Source: Bradyrhizobium liaoningense (GTDB lineage Bacteria > Pseudomonadota > Alphaproteobacteria > Rhizobiales > Xanthobacteraceae). From it: a stretch of 64,000 nt of DNA. The notes below the pieces were generated by a model, which had not been told where the DNA came from, ran no database searches, and saw nothing but the letters and a program-made list of their open reading frames with translations. A program made the translations under genes and the position numbers. The stretch spans positions 186,001 to 250,000 of the forward strand of contig NZ_JAFCJT010000005.1 in NCBI RefSeq assembly GCF_018130785.1. Direction: 5' to 3'. Below, in pieces: positions 28,076 through 37,228 of the stretch; the stretch's first letter is position 1, and each line of letters starts with the position of its first letter.

Positions 28076-29707
28076 ATGGCGCTAACACAGAGATTAGAGT
28101 TCCGGCAATCGCAGTCGCTGGTCATGACGCCGCAGCTGATGCAGGCGATCAAGCTGCTGCAATTGTCCAATCTCGATCTCACGACGTTCGTGGAAGAGGA
28201 GCTCGAGCGGAACCCGCTGCTGGAGCGGGCCAATGACGAGTCCCCTGGCGGCGAGGCGCCCGCCGAGACCGCCCAGTTCAGCGATGGCGACGAGGCCGGC
28301 GGCCAAGGCGACGGTCAAGGCGATGACGGTTTTGGGGGCAGCGGTAATGCCTTCGAGCCGGGCCAGGAAGAATGGATGAGCAAGGATCTCGGCACCCGCG
28401 CCGAGATCGAGCAGACCCTGGATACGGGGCTCGACAACGTCTTCTCCGAGGAGCCGGCCGAGGCGGCTGCGCGCAACGCCCAGGATGCGGCGCCGACCAC
28501 CTATACCGAATGGGGCGGCGGCGCCTCCGGCGACGAGGACTACAATCTCGAAGCCTTCGTCGCCGCGGAAACCACGCTCGGCGATCACCTTGCCGAGCAG
28601 CTTTCGGTCGCCTTCACGGCACCCGCGCAGCGCATGATCGGCCAGTACCTGATCGACCTCGTCGACGAGGCCGGTTATCTGCCGCCGGATCTCGGGCAAG
28701 CCGCCGAGCGGCTTGGCGCATCGCAGCAGGACGTCGAGGGCGTCCTTGCCGTGCTGCAGAAATTCGATCCGCCCGGCGTCTGTGCGCGTAATCTGAGCGA
28801 ATGCCTGGCGATCCAGCTCCGCGAGCTCGACCGCTACGATCCCGCGATGCAGGCGCTCGTCGAGCACCTCGATCTCCTCGCCAAGCGCGACATCGCTTCC
28901 TTGCGCAAGCTGTGCGGCGTCGACGACGAGGACATCGCCGACATGATCGGCGAGATCCGCCGCCTCAATCCCAAGCCCGGCATGAAGTTCGGCTCGTCGC
29001 GTCTCCAGACCATGGTGCCCGACGTCTATGTCCGCCCGGGTCCCGACGGCGGCTGGCATGTCGAGCTCAACAGCGACACCTTGCCGCGCGTGCTGGTCAA
29101 CCAGACCTACTATTCCGAGCTGTCGAAGAAGATCGGCAAGGACGGCGACAAGTCCTATTTCACCGACGCGCTCCAGAACGCGACCTGGCTCGTGCGCGCG
29201 CTCGATCAGCGCGCCCGCACCATCCTGAAAGTTGCAACGGAAATCGTGCGCCAGCAGGACGGCTTCTTCACCCACGGCGTTGCGCATCTGCGGCCGCTGA
29301 ATCTGAAGGCCGTCGCCGACGCCATCCAGATGCATGAATCGACGGTGTCGCGCGTCACCGCCAACAAATACATGGCGACAAATCGCGGCACATTCGAATT
29401 GAAATATTTCTTCACGGCCTCGATCGCCTCCGCCGACGGCGGCGAGGCGCATTCCGCCGAGGCCGTGCGCCACCACATCAAGCAGCTGATCGATTCGGAA
29501 GCGCCGTCGGCGATCCTTTCCGACGACACCATCGTGGAACGCTTGCGCGCCTCGGGCATTGATATTGCCCGCCGCACGGTCGCGAAGTACCGCGAAGCCA
29601 TGCGCATTCCCTCCTCGGTGCAACGCCGCCGCGACAAGCAGAGCGCTCTTGGTAACGTCCTCTCCACCGCAATGTCCGATCGCTCCCGCAACACCGAGCC
29701 GGCCTGA
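28076..29707 (+). CDS. rpoN: RNA polymerase sigma-54 factor
   Basis: 543 aa. Region I (QRLEFRQSQSLVMTPQLMQAIKLLQLSNLDL) binds activators and core, region II is acidic (about 50-150), the core-binding domain follows, and region III holds the helix-turn-helix and the RpoN box ARRTVAKYRE near the C-terminus. It recognises -24/-12 promoters that need an AAA+ activator, typically nitrogen, dicarboxylate and symbiosis genes. Followed by hpf and ptsN, an order conserved across proteobacteria. Confidence 0.97.
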   Translation: MALTQRLEFRQSQSLVMTPQLMQAIKLLQLSNLDLTTFVEEELERNPLLERANDESPGGEAPAETAQFSDGDEAGGQGDGQGDDGFGGSGNAFEPGQEEWMSKDLGTRAEIEQTLDTGLDNVFSEEPAEAAARNAQDAAPTTYTEWGGGASGDEDYNLEAFVAAETTLGDHLAEQLSVAFTAPAQRMIGQYLIDLVDEAGYLPPDLGQAAERLGASQQDVEGVLAVLQKFDPPGVCARNLSECLAIQLRELDRYDPAMQALVEHLDLLAKRDIASLRKLCGVDDEDIADMIGEIRRLNPKPGMKFGSSRLQTMVPDVYVRPGPDGGWHVELNSDTLPRVLVNQTYYSELSKKIGKDGDKSYFTDALQNATWLVRALDQRARTILKVATEIVRQQDGFFTHGVAHLRPLNLKAVADAIQMHESTVSRVTANKYMATNRGTFELKYFFTASIASADGGEAHSAEAVRHHIKQLIDSEAPSAILSDDTIVERLRASGIDIARRTVAKYREAMRIPSSVQRRRDKQSALGNVLSTAMSDRSRNTEPA

Positions 29708-29791
29708 TTGCGCTGGCGCGAAATCGCGCTACTCTCAATCTCCCATCGAGACCGATCCAAGCTGGGCACTTAAAACCAAGCGAGGCATCAC

Positions 29792-30391
29792 ATGACCCTC
29801 AGAATCTCGGGAAAGAGCGTCAGCGTCGGCGACGCCCTGCGTGGCCGCGTGACCGATCGGACCGACGAGGTCCTGCGCAAATATTTCGACGGGAACTATT
29901 CCGGCCACATCACCCTGAGCAAGGATGGCTTCGGCTTCCGCACCGACTGTGCCCTGCATCTTGATACGGGAATTACGCTGGAGGCCGATTCGAACGCGCC
30001 GGATGCCTATGCCAGCGCCGACCAGGCGCTCCTGATGATCGAGAAGCGGCTCAAGCGCTACAAGAGCCGGCTCAAGGACCGCTCGGCCCGCAAGGCCCAT
30101 GTCGCCTCAGCGGCTCTCGCCGCCCTGGATGCCACGAGCTACGTGCTGGAGGCGCCCGGCGAGGGTGAGGACGAGGACGAGGTCACCGGCTACAGTCCTG
30201 TCATCATCGCCGAGGCCACGACCTCGCTGAAGCAGCTGTCGGTGAGCGAGGCCGTGATGGAGCTCGACCTCAGCGGGGCGCCCTGCCTGGTATTCCAGCA
30301 CGGCTCCAGCGGCCGGGTGAACATCATTTACCGCCGGGCCGACGGTAATGTCGGCTGGATCGACCCGCCGGGGGCCAAACCGGACGGTTAA
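29792..30391 (+). CDS. hpf: Long-form ribosome hibernation promoting factor
   Basis: 199 aa: the N-terminal RaiA/HPF domain (LRISGKSVSVGDALRGRVTDRTDEVLRKYF, KRLKRYKSRLKDR) and the C-terminal dimerisation domain of the long form (PVIIAEATTSLKQLSVSEAVMELDLSGAPCLVFQHGSSGRVNIIYRRADGNVGWIDP). The long form makes inactive 100S ribosome dimers in slow growth without RMF. It lies 84 bases after rpoN and may be cotranscribed. Confidence 0.94.
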   Translation: MTLRISGKSVSVGDALRGRVTDRTDEVLRKYFDGNYSGHITLSKDGFGFRTDCALHLDTGITLEADSNAPDAYASADQALLMIEKRLKRYKSRLKDRSARKAHVASAALAALDATSYVLEAPGEGEDEDEVTGYSPVIIAEATTSLKQLSVSEAVMELDLSGAPCLVFQHGSSGRVNIIYRRADGNVGWIDPPGAKPDG

Positions 30392-30613
30392 GGCTGGAAC
30401 CCGGGCCCCGTACCAACCGCAGCCCTTAACAATGACCGGGGCAAAGCCGCACGCAGCAGTTGGCACCGGGATTGCGTTGGAGTAGAAGCGCCCCACATCA
30501 GGATCGGGGCTAAGTCCCCCTCCTGCTTCACCTTCTTGATGCCGGCCAGGCATGGTTTGACCAAGCTGGCCAATTCGGAACCTGACGGTTTTAATTCACC
30601 TCGGAAACCTTCC

Positions 30614-31075
30614 ATGCCGATTACCGATCTGGTCGCACCCGAGGCGATTCTCCCGGCATTGAAGGTCAACAGCAAGAAGCAAGCGCTTCAGGAGCTCGCG
30701 GCCAAGGCCGCCGAGCTCACCGGGCAGAACGAACGCGCAGTGTTCGAGGTGCTGCTCCAGCGCGAGAAGCTCGGCACCACCGCGGTCGGCTACGGCGTCG
30801 CCATTCCCCACGGCAAGCTGCCCAAGCTCGAAAAGATCTTTGGCCTGTTCGCGCGCCTCGATCGCCCGATCGATTTCGAGGCGATGGACGGCCAGCCCGT
30901 CGATCTCGTCTTCCTGCTGCTCGCCCCCGAAGGCGCCGGCGCCGATCACCTCAAGGCCCTTGCGCGCATCGCCCGCCTCCTGCGCGACCAGGACATCGCC
31001 AAGAAGCTCCGCGCCTCGCGCGACGCCCAGGCGATCTACTCGGTGCTGGCGCTGCCGCCCGCGACCGCGGCGTAA
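30614..31075 (+). CDS. ptsN: PTS IIA-like nitrogen regulatory protein PtsN
   Basis: 153 aa EIIA(Ntr). The phosphorylated His lies in YGVAIPHGKLP (about His65-70), with the domain otherwise complete (ILPALKVNSKKQALQELAAKAAELTG ... LVFLLLAPEGAGADHLKALARIARLLRD). It ends the nitrogen PTS relay (PtsP-NPr-PtsN) and controls potassium transport, nitrogen and carbon responses by protein contact. Not a sugar importer. Shine-Dalgarno is weak (CGGAAA). Confidence 0.95.
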   Translation: MPITDLVAPEAILPALKVNSKKQALQELAAKAAELTGQNERAVFEVLLQREKLGTTAVGYGVAIPHGKLPKLEKIFGLFARLDRPIDFEAMDGQPVDLVFLLLAPEGAGADHLKALARIARLLRDQDIAKKLRASRDAQAIYSVLALPPATAA

Positions 31076-31148
31076 CGCCTCGCGTTCGCCGCGGCCATTC
31101 CCGAACAGAAATTCTTGGCCACGTCTTCGCCGGCGCCGCTCGTGCGCG

Positions 31149-31787
31149 TCAGCAGACCGTCGGCAGCAGGCGCCGGACTTCGTCGAGCAGTTCGGGAACC
31201 GCCGTCTTGTCACCCGCGAGGTGCTTGAGCAGCGCATTTTGGAATAGACCGTCGAACAGCGCATAGAGCGCGGCGGGCGACGACGCCGGCCGCTTGCCGC
31301 CGAGCTCGGCATAGCGGGAGGCGATGCGCCAGATCATCGCTTCCAGGCTCTTGTCGATCTCGAGTACATCCTTGCGAAACGCCGCCTCGAACATCGCCTG
31401 CGAGCGCAGGTCGTACCAAAGGCGGTGCATACGGGCCTCGTTCTGCAGCGTTGCTGCGAGCTTGGCGAGGAAACCCTCCGTCAATTCGTCGCGGCTCGTT
31501 GCTGTCGCGACGACATCGTCATATCGCGTCACGCACTTCGCCTTGTAGTGGCGGACGCAGCAGCAGATCAGGTCGAGCTTGTCGCTGAAATAATAGTGGA
31601 ACACGCCGTGCGTGAACGCCGAGTTCTGCGCGATTTCGCGCAGGCTGGTGCGTGCGAAGCCGAGCTCTCCAAGCGTTTCGAGCGCGGCCTCGGCAAGCTC
31701 GACGCGCCGCGCGTTGAACTTCTCGTCGCGCAGCACCTCGGCCGCATCAGCCACACGCCGGGCCGCTCCCGTCACCTGCCGCGCCAT
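31149..31787 (-). CDS. TetR family transcriptional regulator
   Basis: 212 aa. N-terminal helix-turn-helix: RVELAEAALETLGELGFARTSLREIAQNSAFTHGVFHYYFSDKLDLI; the C-terminal ligand domain (YALFDGLFQNALLKHLAGD) is of the TetR_C_6/BetI-like kind. Good Shine-Dalgarno (AAGGGACGAG). Divergent from a three-gene operon, with palindromic sites in the shared spacer, so it very likely represses that operon and itself until a ligand, perhaps an acyl-CoA, is bound. Confidence 0.88.
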   Translation of the reverse strand: MARQVTGAARRVADAAEVLRDEKFNARRVELAEAALETLGELGFARTSLREIAQNSAFTHGVFHYYFSDKLDLICCCVRHYKAKCVTRYDDVVATATSRDELTEGFLAKLAATLQNEARMHRLWYDLRSQAMFEAAFRKDVLEIDKSLEAMIWRIASRYAELGGKRPASSPAALYALFDGLFQNALLKHLAGDKTAVPELLDEVRRLLPTVC

Positions 31788-31870
31788 CTCGTCCCTTCCT
31801 CAGTCCCCGTTCTTTCAAGGACTTATACCGCGTCGACCGCGGAATGCTCCATCCCTCACAACCACTTCCT

Positions 31871-31906
31871 TTGACAACTGTCAAATTCGTTCTTGACAAG
31901 TGTCAA
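31871..31906. promoter_or_regulatory. Twin palindromic operator for the TetR regulator
   Basis: Two perfect palindromes of one pattern, TTGACA-NN-TGTCAA: 31871-31884 (centre AC) and 31893-31906 (centre AG). They start exactly 22 bp apart, about two helical turns, as expected for two dimers on one DNA face. A weaker copy, TTGGACAGTCGTCAA, lies at 31935-31949. Confidence 0.8.
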
Positions 31907-32066
31907 GATTTTGGCGGAGGTTCGCGCCAAGAATTTGGACAGTCGTCAAGACGTCCGACCATGGAGGAACGCTTCGCTGGGTGCCGCCGAAAGGCCTGCG
32001 CCCATCGATCTGGTGCGCGCCGATTGGCGCGGCACGAATCGATCACCAGCAACGGAGGAGTGCGTC

Positions 32067-32870
32067 ATGAGTGGGAAGAGCCTTGCAGGCAGGAAAGCCC
32101 TGGTCACCGGCGGTGCCCGAGGAATCGGCGCGGCCATCGCGCAAGCGTTGGCGCGAGCCGGCGCCTCGATCATGATCGCCGACATCCTGGAAGACACCGG
32201 CCGTGCCAGCGTAGCCGCTATCGCGAAGGAAGACGTCGCCACGGGCTTCGTCCAGCTCGACGTCACCGACGACGCTCAATGGGAGCGGGCGGTTGCCACG
32301 ACCGTCGCAACCTTCGGCGGCTACGACATTCTGATCAACAATGCCGGCATCGAGATCACGTCGCTGATCTCCGAGGTCAAGGCCGAGGACGCGCGGCGGA
32401 TGTGCGACGTCAATATCGTTGGCACCGTGCTCGGCATGAAGCACGCCTTCCGTGCCATGCGTCCGGGCGGGCCGGCCGGCAAGGGCGGCGCCGTCGTCAA
32501 CATCGCTTCGGTTGCGGCAACGATCGCCTTCCCGAGCATTGCGGTCTATTCGGGCACCAAATCTGCGGTTGACCGCATGACGCGGGTCGGTGCGATGGAA
32601 GCCGGCAAGCTCGGTTTTGGCGTGCGCGTAAACTGCATCTATCCGGGCCTGATCCCGACCGACATGGGCATGCAGCTCGCCAACGACATCGTCAAGGTCG
32701 GGCTCGCGGCTGACGTCAACGCCGCAGTCGGCTCGGTGGTGGAGCAAACCCCGCTCGGCCGTCTCGCCGAGGTCACTGACATCGGCGATGCCGCGGTGTT
32801 CCTGTGCTCGAACGAGGCGCGCTTCATCACCGGCATCGGACTGCCGGTCGATGGCGGCATGGGCATGTAA
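32067..32870 (+). CDS. SDR family oxidoreductase
   Basis: 267 aa classical short-chain dehydrogenase. ATG at 32067 follows GGAGGAG. Cofactor motif TGGARGIGAAIAQAL with Asp in MIADIL (NAD preferred), NNAG motif, Ser in NIASVAA, Tyr/Lys in YSGTKSAVDRM, and the C-terminal GIGLPVDGGMGM. Oxidises or reduces a hydroxy/keto group, perhaps of a hydroxyacyl substrate in view of the CoA ligase downstream. First gene of the TetR-controlled operon; the next gene is 36 bases on. Confidence 0.88.
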   Translation: MSGKSLAGRKALVTGGARGIGAAIAQALARAGASIMIADILEDTGRASVAAIAKEDVATGFVQLDVTDDAQWERAVATTVATFGGYDILINNAGIEITSLISEVKAEDARRMCDVNIVGTVLGMKHAFRAMRPGGPAGKGGAVVNIASVAATIAFPSIAVYSGTKSAVDRMTRVGAMEAGKLGFGVRVNCIYPGLIPTDMGMQLANDIVKVGLAADVNAAVGSVVEQTPLGRLAEVTDIGDAAVFLCSNEARFITGIGLPVDGGMGM

Positions 32871-32906
32871 CGACAAAGCCGACAACAAGCATTTCGGAGG
32901 AACGCA

Positions 32907-34037
32907 ATGAGCGAGAAGAAGCCCGTCATCGTCTATGGCGCTTCCGGCTATACGGGCCGGTTGGTCTGTGAATACTTGCGCGAATACAACATCCCTTTCA
33001 TCGCCGCCGGCCGCAGCAATGAGAAGCTCAACGCCGCGATGAAGTCGAATGTAGCGGGCATCGAGACCGCCGACTACGAGGTGGTTAAGGTGCCGCACAC
33101 CGTGGCTGCGCTGACTGACTTGTTCAAGGGCGCCTCGGTGGTGCTGAACACCGTGGGTCCCTTCGCCAAGTTCGGCGGCGAAGTGGTGCAGGCTTGCCTC
33201 GCTTCCAAGTGTCATTACACCGACACCACCGGTGAGCAGGACTGGCTGATCACGCTCGAGCAGGAGTGGGGCACGAAGTTCGCCAATGCCGGGCTGCTGT
33301 TGGCGCCAGGCATCGCGCAGATGTACACCACCGGCGAGATCGCCGCGCAGCTGTGCCTGGAGACGCCCGGCCTCGACACGCTCGACATTGCCGTGTTCTG
33401 GGGTGGCAGCCCGACCATCGCATCGACGCAGACCATCCTGGTCAACGCCGCGATGGCCAAGGCCTACTACCTGGAGCAGAACAAGTACGTCGAGCATCAG
33501 CCCGATGCCGGCCTCTACAACCTCGCCATCCCCGGTCAGCACGAGCTGGCGCTGGCGTTGCCCTGGGGAGGCACCTCGCACCCGGTGTGGTTCAAGCGCG
33601 ATCCGCGCGTGGCCAACGTGAAGGTGCTGGGCGGCGTGTTCAATCGCGCGCTGATGCTGGGCGTGCCGCAGATCGTCGCGGCCGCGCTGGAGGCGACCAA
33701 GGATATGAATCCCGACGACCGCTACGCCGCATTGGCGCAGACCGCCGCCGGTGTGATGAACACCATGCCGCCGCGCGAGAACCCGCGCGTCAACAAATCG
33801 ATGGATTCGGTACATGCCTCCGGTCCGTTGGGGCGCGCGCACTGCATCATCTATGGCAACAGCAACTACAAGCAGACCGGCTTGCTGCAGGCCTATGCCG
33901 CGGCGCACCTGCTGCAGCAGCCGCCGAAGCGCGTGGGGTTCGCCTCCGGCTGCCAGGCGTTCGGCCATCACGAGCTGCTCGGGCAGTTGCGCAGCTTCGG
34001 GCTCGTCAGCAAGCCGGTTCTGACCGTGCACGATTGA
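32907..34037 (+). CDS. Saccharopine dehydrogenase-like NAD(P)-binding protein
   Basis: 376 aa, preceded by GGAGG. N-terminal Rossmann VIVYGASGYTGRLVCEYL and the conserved LNTVGPFAKFGGEVVQACLASKCHYTDTTGEQDW block place it among the saccharopine-dehydrogenase-like / trans-acting enoyl reductase proteins. The rest has no signature I recognise. It is not a lysine-pathway enzyme by context: its neighbours are an SDR and an acyl-CoA ligase, pointing to reduction of an acyl or terpenoid intermediate. Exact reaction unknown. Confidence 0.75.
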   Translation: MSEKKPVIVYGASGYTGRLVCEYLREYNIPFIAAGRSNEKLNAAMKSNVAGIETADYEVVKVPHTVAALTDLFKGASVVLNTVGPFAKFGGEVVQACLASKCHYTDTTGEQDWLITLEQEWGTKFANAGLLLAPGIAQMYTTGEIAAQLCLETPGLDTLDIAVFWGGSPTIASTQTILVNAAMAKAYYLEQNKYVEHQPDAGLYNLAIPGQHELALALPWGGTSHPVWFKRDPRVANVKVLGGVFNRALMLGVPQIVAAALEATKDMNPDDRYAALAQTAAGVMNTMPPRENPRVNKSMDSVHASGPLGRAHCIIYGNSNYKQTGLLQAYAAAHLLQQPPKRVGFASGCQAFGHHELLGQLRSFGLVSKPVLTVHD

Positions 34038-34094
34038 GTAAATCCCGGGTGGCGCGGACCTCCGCGTCACCCGCTAGCGCTTCGGGTGTTGATC

Positions 34095-35633
34095 ATGCGC
34101 TTCATCGATTACCTGGACAAAGGTGCCTCGCTCGGTGCCGACGCGCCGTGCCTCACCATGGATGGACGCGACCTCAGCTATCGCGACGTGCAGTTGCTGA
34201 GCTACCGCGTCGCGCGCGGGCTCGCGCGATCGGGGATTGCTGCCGGCGAGAAGGTCGCAATCCTTTCCGGCAACGATCCGGTCGCGTTTGCCTGCGTGTT
34301 CGGCATTTCCCGCGCGGGCTCGGTCTGGTGCCCGATCAATCCGCGTAACGAGGCGGCCGAAAATCGGCTCATCCTCGAGCAATTCGACTGCAGCCTGCTG
34401 TTGTTTCATTCAAGCTTCGCGCCGATGGTCGAGGCGGTGCGTGCAGAGCTGCCAAAGCTGCGCGCCGTCGTCTGCCTCGATGCCGAGTTGTCCTTCGCGC
34501 CCTCGTTCGACAGCTGGCTCGCCGGCCTTGCAGACGACCACTATCAACGCGAGACGATCGACGATCTCGCGATGATCCCGGGCACCGGCGGCACCACCGG
34601 CAAGCCGAAGGGGGTCATGCTGTCGGGCCGCAACATCGAGGCTATGACGGCACTGACGCTGATGGGCTATCCCTTCAAGGACCGCCCGGTCTACCTCGCG
34701 CTTGCGCCGCTGACCCACGCGGCCGGCGTGCTGTGTTTCCCGATCATGGCGCTCGGCGGCCGCATCGTGATCATGCATCACCCCGACATCGCAGAATTTC
34801 TCGATCTGATCGAGCGCTATCGCGTCACGCACACCTTCCTGCCGCCGACCGTGATCTACATGCTGCTCGATCATCCGAAGCTCGACTCCGCGAGGCTCGG
34901 GTCTCTGCAATGTTTCTGGTACGGCGCAGCGCCGATCTCGGCCGCGCGGCTTGCGGAGGCGCTCCAGCGTATCGGGCCGATGGCGCAGTTGTTCGGTCAG
35001 ACCGAAGCGCCGATGATGATCTCGATGATGGCGCCTGGCGAGCATTACAATGCCGACGGCACGATTGCGATGGAGCGTCTCGCCTCGGCCGGGCGGATCA
35101 GCCCGCTGGTGCAGGCCGGCATCATGGACGGCGACGGCAATTTGCTGCCGACCGGCGCCCGCGGCGAGATCGTGGTCCGCGGTTCGCTGGTGATGGAGGG
35201 CTATTACAAGAATCCCGAGGCTACGGCGGAAGCCTCCGCGCATGGCTGGCACCACACCGGCGACATCGGCTACATCGACGACGACGGCTACCTCTATATC
35301 GTCGATCGCGCCAAGGACATGATCATCACCGGCGGGTTCAACGTCTACTCGATCGAGGTCGAGAACGCGCTGCGGGCGCATGAGGCGGTGCAGGATTGCG
35401 CGGTGATCGGGCTGGCGGACGAGAAATGGGGTGAGCGGATCGTCGCCGTGGTGCAGCCCCGCGCCGGCCAAAGCGTCGATGCGACGGCGCTGGCGGCCTT
35501 CGTCAAGCAGCGGATCGGCAGCGTCAAGACACCGAAGCAGATCGAAGTCTGGGACGACCTGCCGCGCTCCAAGGTCGGCAAGGTGCTGAAGCCGGACATC
35601 CGCGCGCGGCTGGCAGGTCGCTCAGGCGACTGA
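34095..35633 (+). CDS. Acyl-CoA synthetase (AMP-forming)
   Basis: 512 aa ANL-superfamily ligase. P-loop GTGGTTGKPKGVMLS (motif A3), A5 region LFGQTEAPMM, A7 HHTGDIGYIDDDGYLYIVDRAKDMI, hinge and the catalytic C-terminal Lys in RSKVGKVLKPDIR. It activates a carboxylic acid to acyl-CoA through an acyl-AMP. ATG at 34095 used; a GTG at 34086 is also in frame. Last gene of the TetR-linked operon. Chain length or ring preference cannot be read from sequence. Confidence 0.9.
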   Translation: MRFIDYLDKGASLGADAPCLTMDGRDLSYRDVQLLSYRVARGLARSGIAAGEKVAILSGNDPVAFACVFGISRAGSVWCPINPRNEAAENRLILEQFDCSLLLFHSSFAPMVEAVRAELPKLRAVVCLDAELSFAPSFDSWLAGLADDHYQRETIDDLAMIPGTGGTTGKPKGVMLSGRNIEAMTALTLMGYPFKDRPVYLALAPLTHAAGVLCFPIMALGGRIVIMHHPDIAEFLDLIERYRVTHTFLPPTVIYMLLDHPKLDSARLGSLQCFWYGAAPISAARLAEALQRIGPMAQLFGQTEAPMMISMMAPGEHYNADGTIAMERLASAGRISPLVQAGIMDGDGNLLPTGARGEIVVRGSLVMEGYYKNPEATAEASAHGWHHTGDIGYIDDDGYLYIVDRAKDMIITGGFNVYSIEVENALRAHEAVQDCAVIGLADEKWGERIVAVVQPRAGQSVDATALAAFVKQRIGSVKTPKQIEVWDDLPRSKVGKVLKPDIRARLAGRSGD

Positions 35634-35806
35634 GGCGCATCTTATTGCAGCGCCCATCGCTTCGAGGATATCCGCGAGACGCGCTGACGCGGACATTCGC
35701 GCGAGCCTGGAACTCTCATCCGTGTCCGGGCAGGCAAAGGCATGTTTCCGCTTTTCGATGCGCGTTTTGGGTGTCACCATGCTTTTGAACGGACGGGAGG
35801 GCCGCC

Positions 35807-36658
35807 ATGCGCTGGTGTGTCTCGGTCGGGGCGGTGCTCGTTGCGGGGGCAATCGTCGGAGGTGACGTTGCCAGCATTGCCGCGCCGAGCCCTAAATCAG
35901 GGATAGCCGACGCCAGGCACAGCGCACTGTCCGTCAATGTCGAGCTCGTTATCGCCGTCGACGTCTCCTATTCGATGGATATGGACGAACTCGCCATTCA
36001 GCGCGAGGGCTATGCACGGGCCATCGTCTCGAAAGATTTTCTTCAGGCGCTAAGCGCCCGTCCGGCCAGCAAGGTGGCTCTGACCTATTTTGAGTGGTCG
36101 ATGTCGGGCGACGAGAGGATCATCATTCCCTGGCGGATGATCGACGGTCCGGAATCGGCGGACGCCGTGGCGGCCGAGATCATGAAGGCTCCGATTCGCC
36201 GAGGTTCGAGTACCTCGATCTCCGGCGCGATTAATTTCGCAGTGCAGCGGTTCGAAGAGAATCCCTATCGCGGGTCGCGGCGCGTCATCGATATTTCCGG
36301 CGATGGGCCGAACAACGACGGAGACCCCGTAACCGGCGCGCGCGACGCTGCCGTTGAGAAGGGCATCATCATCAACGGCCTGCCGATCATGGTGAAGGAG
36401 CCGTCCTTTGCAACGACCGATATCGAGAACCTCGATCTCTATTACGAGGACTGCGTGATCGGAGGGCCGGGCGCCTTCATCATGACAATCAAGGATCGCG
36501 AAAAATTCCAGGAAGCGATCCGGACCAAGCTTGTTCTCGAAGTTGCGGGCCTCACGCCGGAGGGGAGGATCGTCCGAACCGCCGAGAATGCGCCCCGGGT
36601 GTCCTGTCTGGCCGGCGAAGAAAAATGGCGGGAGCGCCGGCGACGGATCATGCGCTAG
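35807..36658 (+). CDS. Exported DUF1194 (von Willebrand A-type) protein
   Basis: 283 aa. Signal peptide (RWCVSVGAVLVAGAIVGGDVASIAA) then a VWA fold with the MIDAS metal site: VDVSYSMD (DxSxS), the Thr/Ser in RRGSSTSISGAI and Asp in DISGDGPNNDGD. This matches DUF1194, a secreted VWA family of alphaproteobacteria with no proven function; VWA domains usually mediate protein contacts through a metal ion. Strong Shine-Dalgarno (GGGAGG). It stands alone. Confidence 0.85.
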   Translation: MRWCVSVGAVLVAGAIVGGDVASIAAPSPKSGIADARHSALSVNVELVIAVDVSYSMDMDELAIQREGYARAIVSKDFLQALSARPASKVALTYFEWSMSGDERIIIPWRMIDGPESADAVAAEIMKAPIRRGSSTSISGAINFAVQRFEENPYRGSRRVIDISGDGPNNDGDPVTGARDAAVEKGIIINGLPIMVKEPSFATTDIENLDLYYEDCVIGGPGAFIMTIKDREKFQEAIRTKLVLEVAGLTPEGRIVRTAENAPRVSCLAGEEKWRERRRRIMR

Positions 36659-36843
36659 TTGCCCGTCAGCAAAGCGAACCGACGTCGGTCGATCGCCTCA
36701 CGCGCCACCAGCCCTGCCGCCCTGCAAAGATCTGGCGCATAGAGTTGGCAGCGCCCCTCGATTCTCTTCTCCGAGCACCCGCTTCGGCGTTGAGCCCGAT
36801 GCTGGGCCGGAACGTCGACGCTTCGCCAGATGGCCCATAAAAA

Positions 36844-36876
36844 ATGCGCGGGCCGCCTTGAGGCATGCCCGCGCAT
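36844..36876 (-). terminator. Intrinsic terminator of the hsp20-DUF1150 operon
   Basis: Arms ATGCGCGGGC (36844-36853) and GCCCGCGCAT (36867-36876), perfect complements, followed on the minus strand by TTTTTTAT. Lies just past the DUF1150 stop. Confidence 0.85.
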
Positions 36877-36904
36877 CTGAATTCGTCAGCTGTGCGCGCG
36901 TGCG

Positions 36905-37177
36905 TCAGTGCACGCTCACCGCTTGCAGCTCGTTGCTCCAGGCGTTGGCGATCGCGGCTTCGCGGCTGTCGGTCAGCATGATCGGCGTGCCGTCGGCGGC
37001 GTGGAGCGCGAAGAGCTTGAGGCCCGGCGCGATTTTCGGCGCTTCGGGAAACAGGCCCGGCACATCCTCGGAGCGGATCTGCTTCACATAGGCGATATGA
37101 CCTTCGCCGAGGGTTGCCAGCGTCTCGGGCGAGACGTTCTTGGCTTCGTATTCGAACGCAACGTGACCTTCACTCAT
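36905..37177 (-). CDS. DUF1150 family protein
   Basis: 90 aa. The sequence SPETLATLGEGHIAYVKQIRSEDV and LKLFALHAADGTPIMLTDSREAAIANAWSNEL is the DUF1150 signature. The family is restricted to alphaproteobacteria and is typically encoded next to small heat-shock genes, as here (51 bases after hsp20), so a role in the heat-shock response is inferred, not shown. Shine-Dalgarno GAGAGGAG present. Confidence 0.9.
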   Translation of the reverse strand: MSEGHVAFEYEAKNVSPETLATLGEGHIAYVKQIRSEDVPGLFPEAPKIAPGLKLFALHAADGTPIMLTDSREAAIANAWSNELQAVSVH

Positions 37178-37228
37178 GGTCTCGACTCCTCTCTCGAAAC
37201 TAAGCGGTCGAGTCCGCTACTCGTTCCA

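Noticed and set aside
28094..29623. 509-codon open frame antisense to rpoN (and similar long frames antisense to ugpC, addA, the MFS gene and pheT)
   Set aside because: Long antisense frames arise from codon-position GC bias in this genome; these translations are rich in Arg/His/Gly/Asp with no domain, and the opposite strand holds clear family members.
31893..32066. In-frame upstream extension of the SDR gene with Met at 31893
   Set aside because: It runs through the palindromic operators and has no family likeness; the ATG at 32067 has a good Shine-Dalgarno and begins the SDR fold.
36655..36876. Minus-strand ORFs of 66-73 codons between the VWA gene and DUF1150
   Set aside because: They begin inside the hsp20-DUF1150 terminator and run over repeats of Arg/Gly codons without ribosome site or family.
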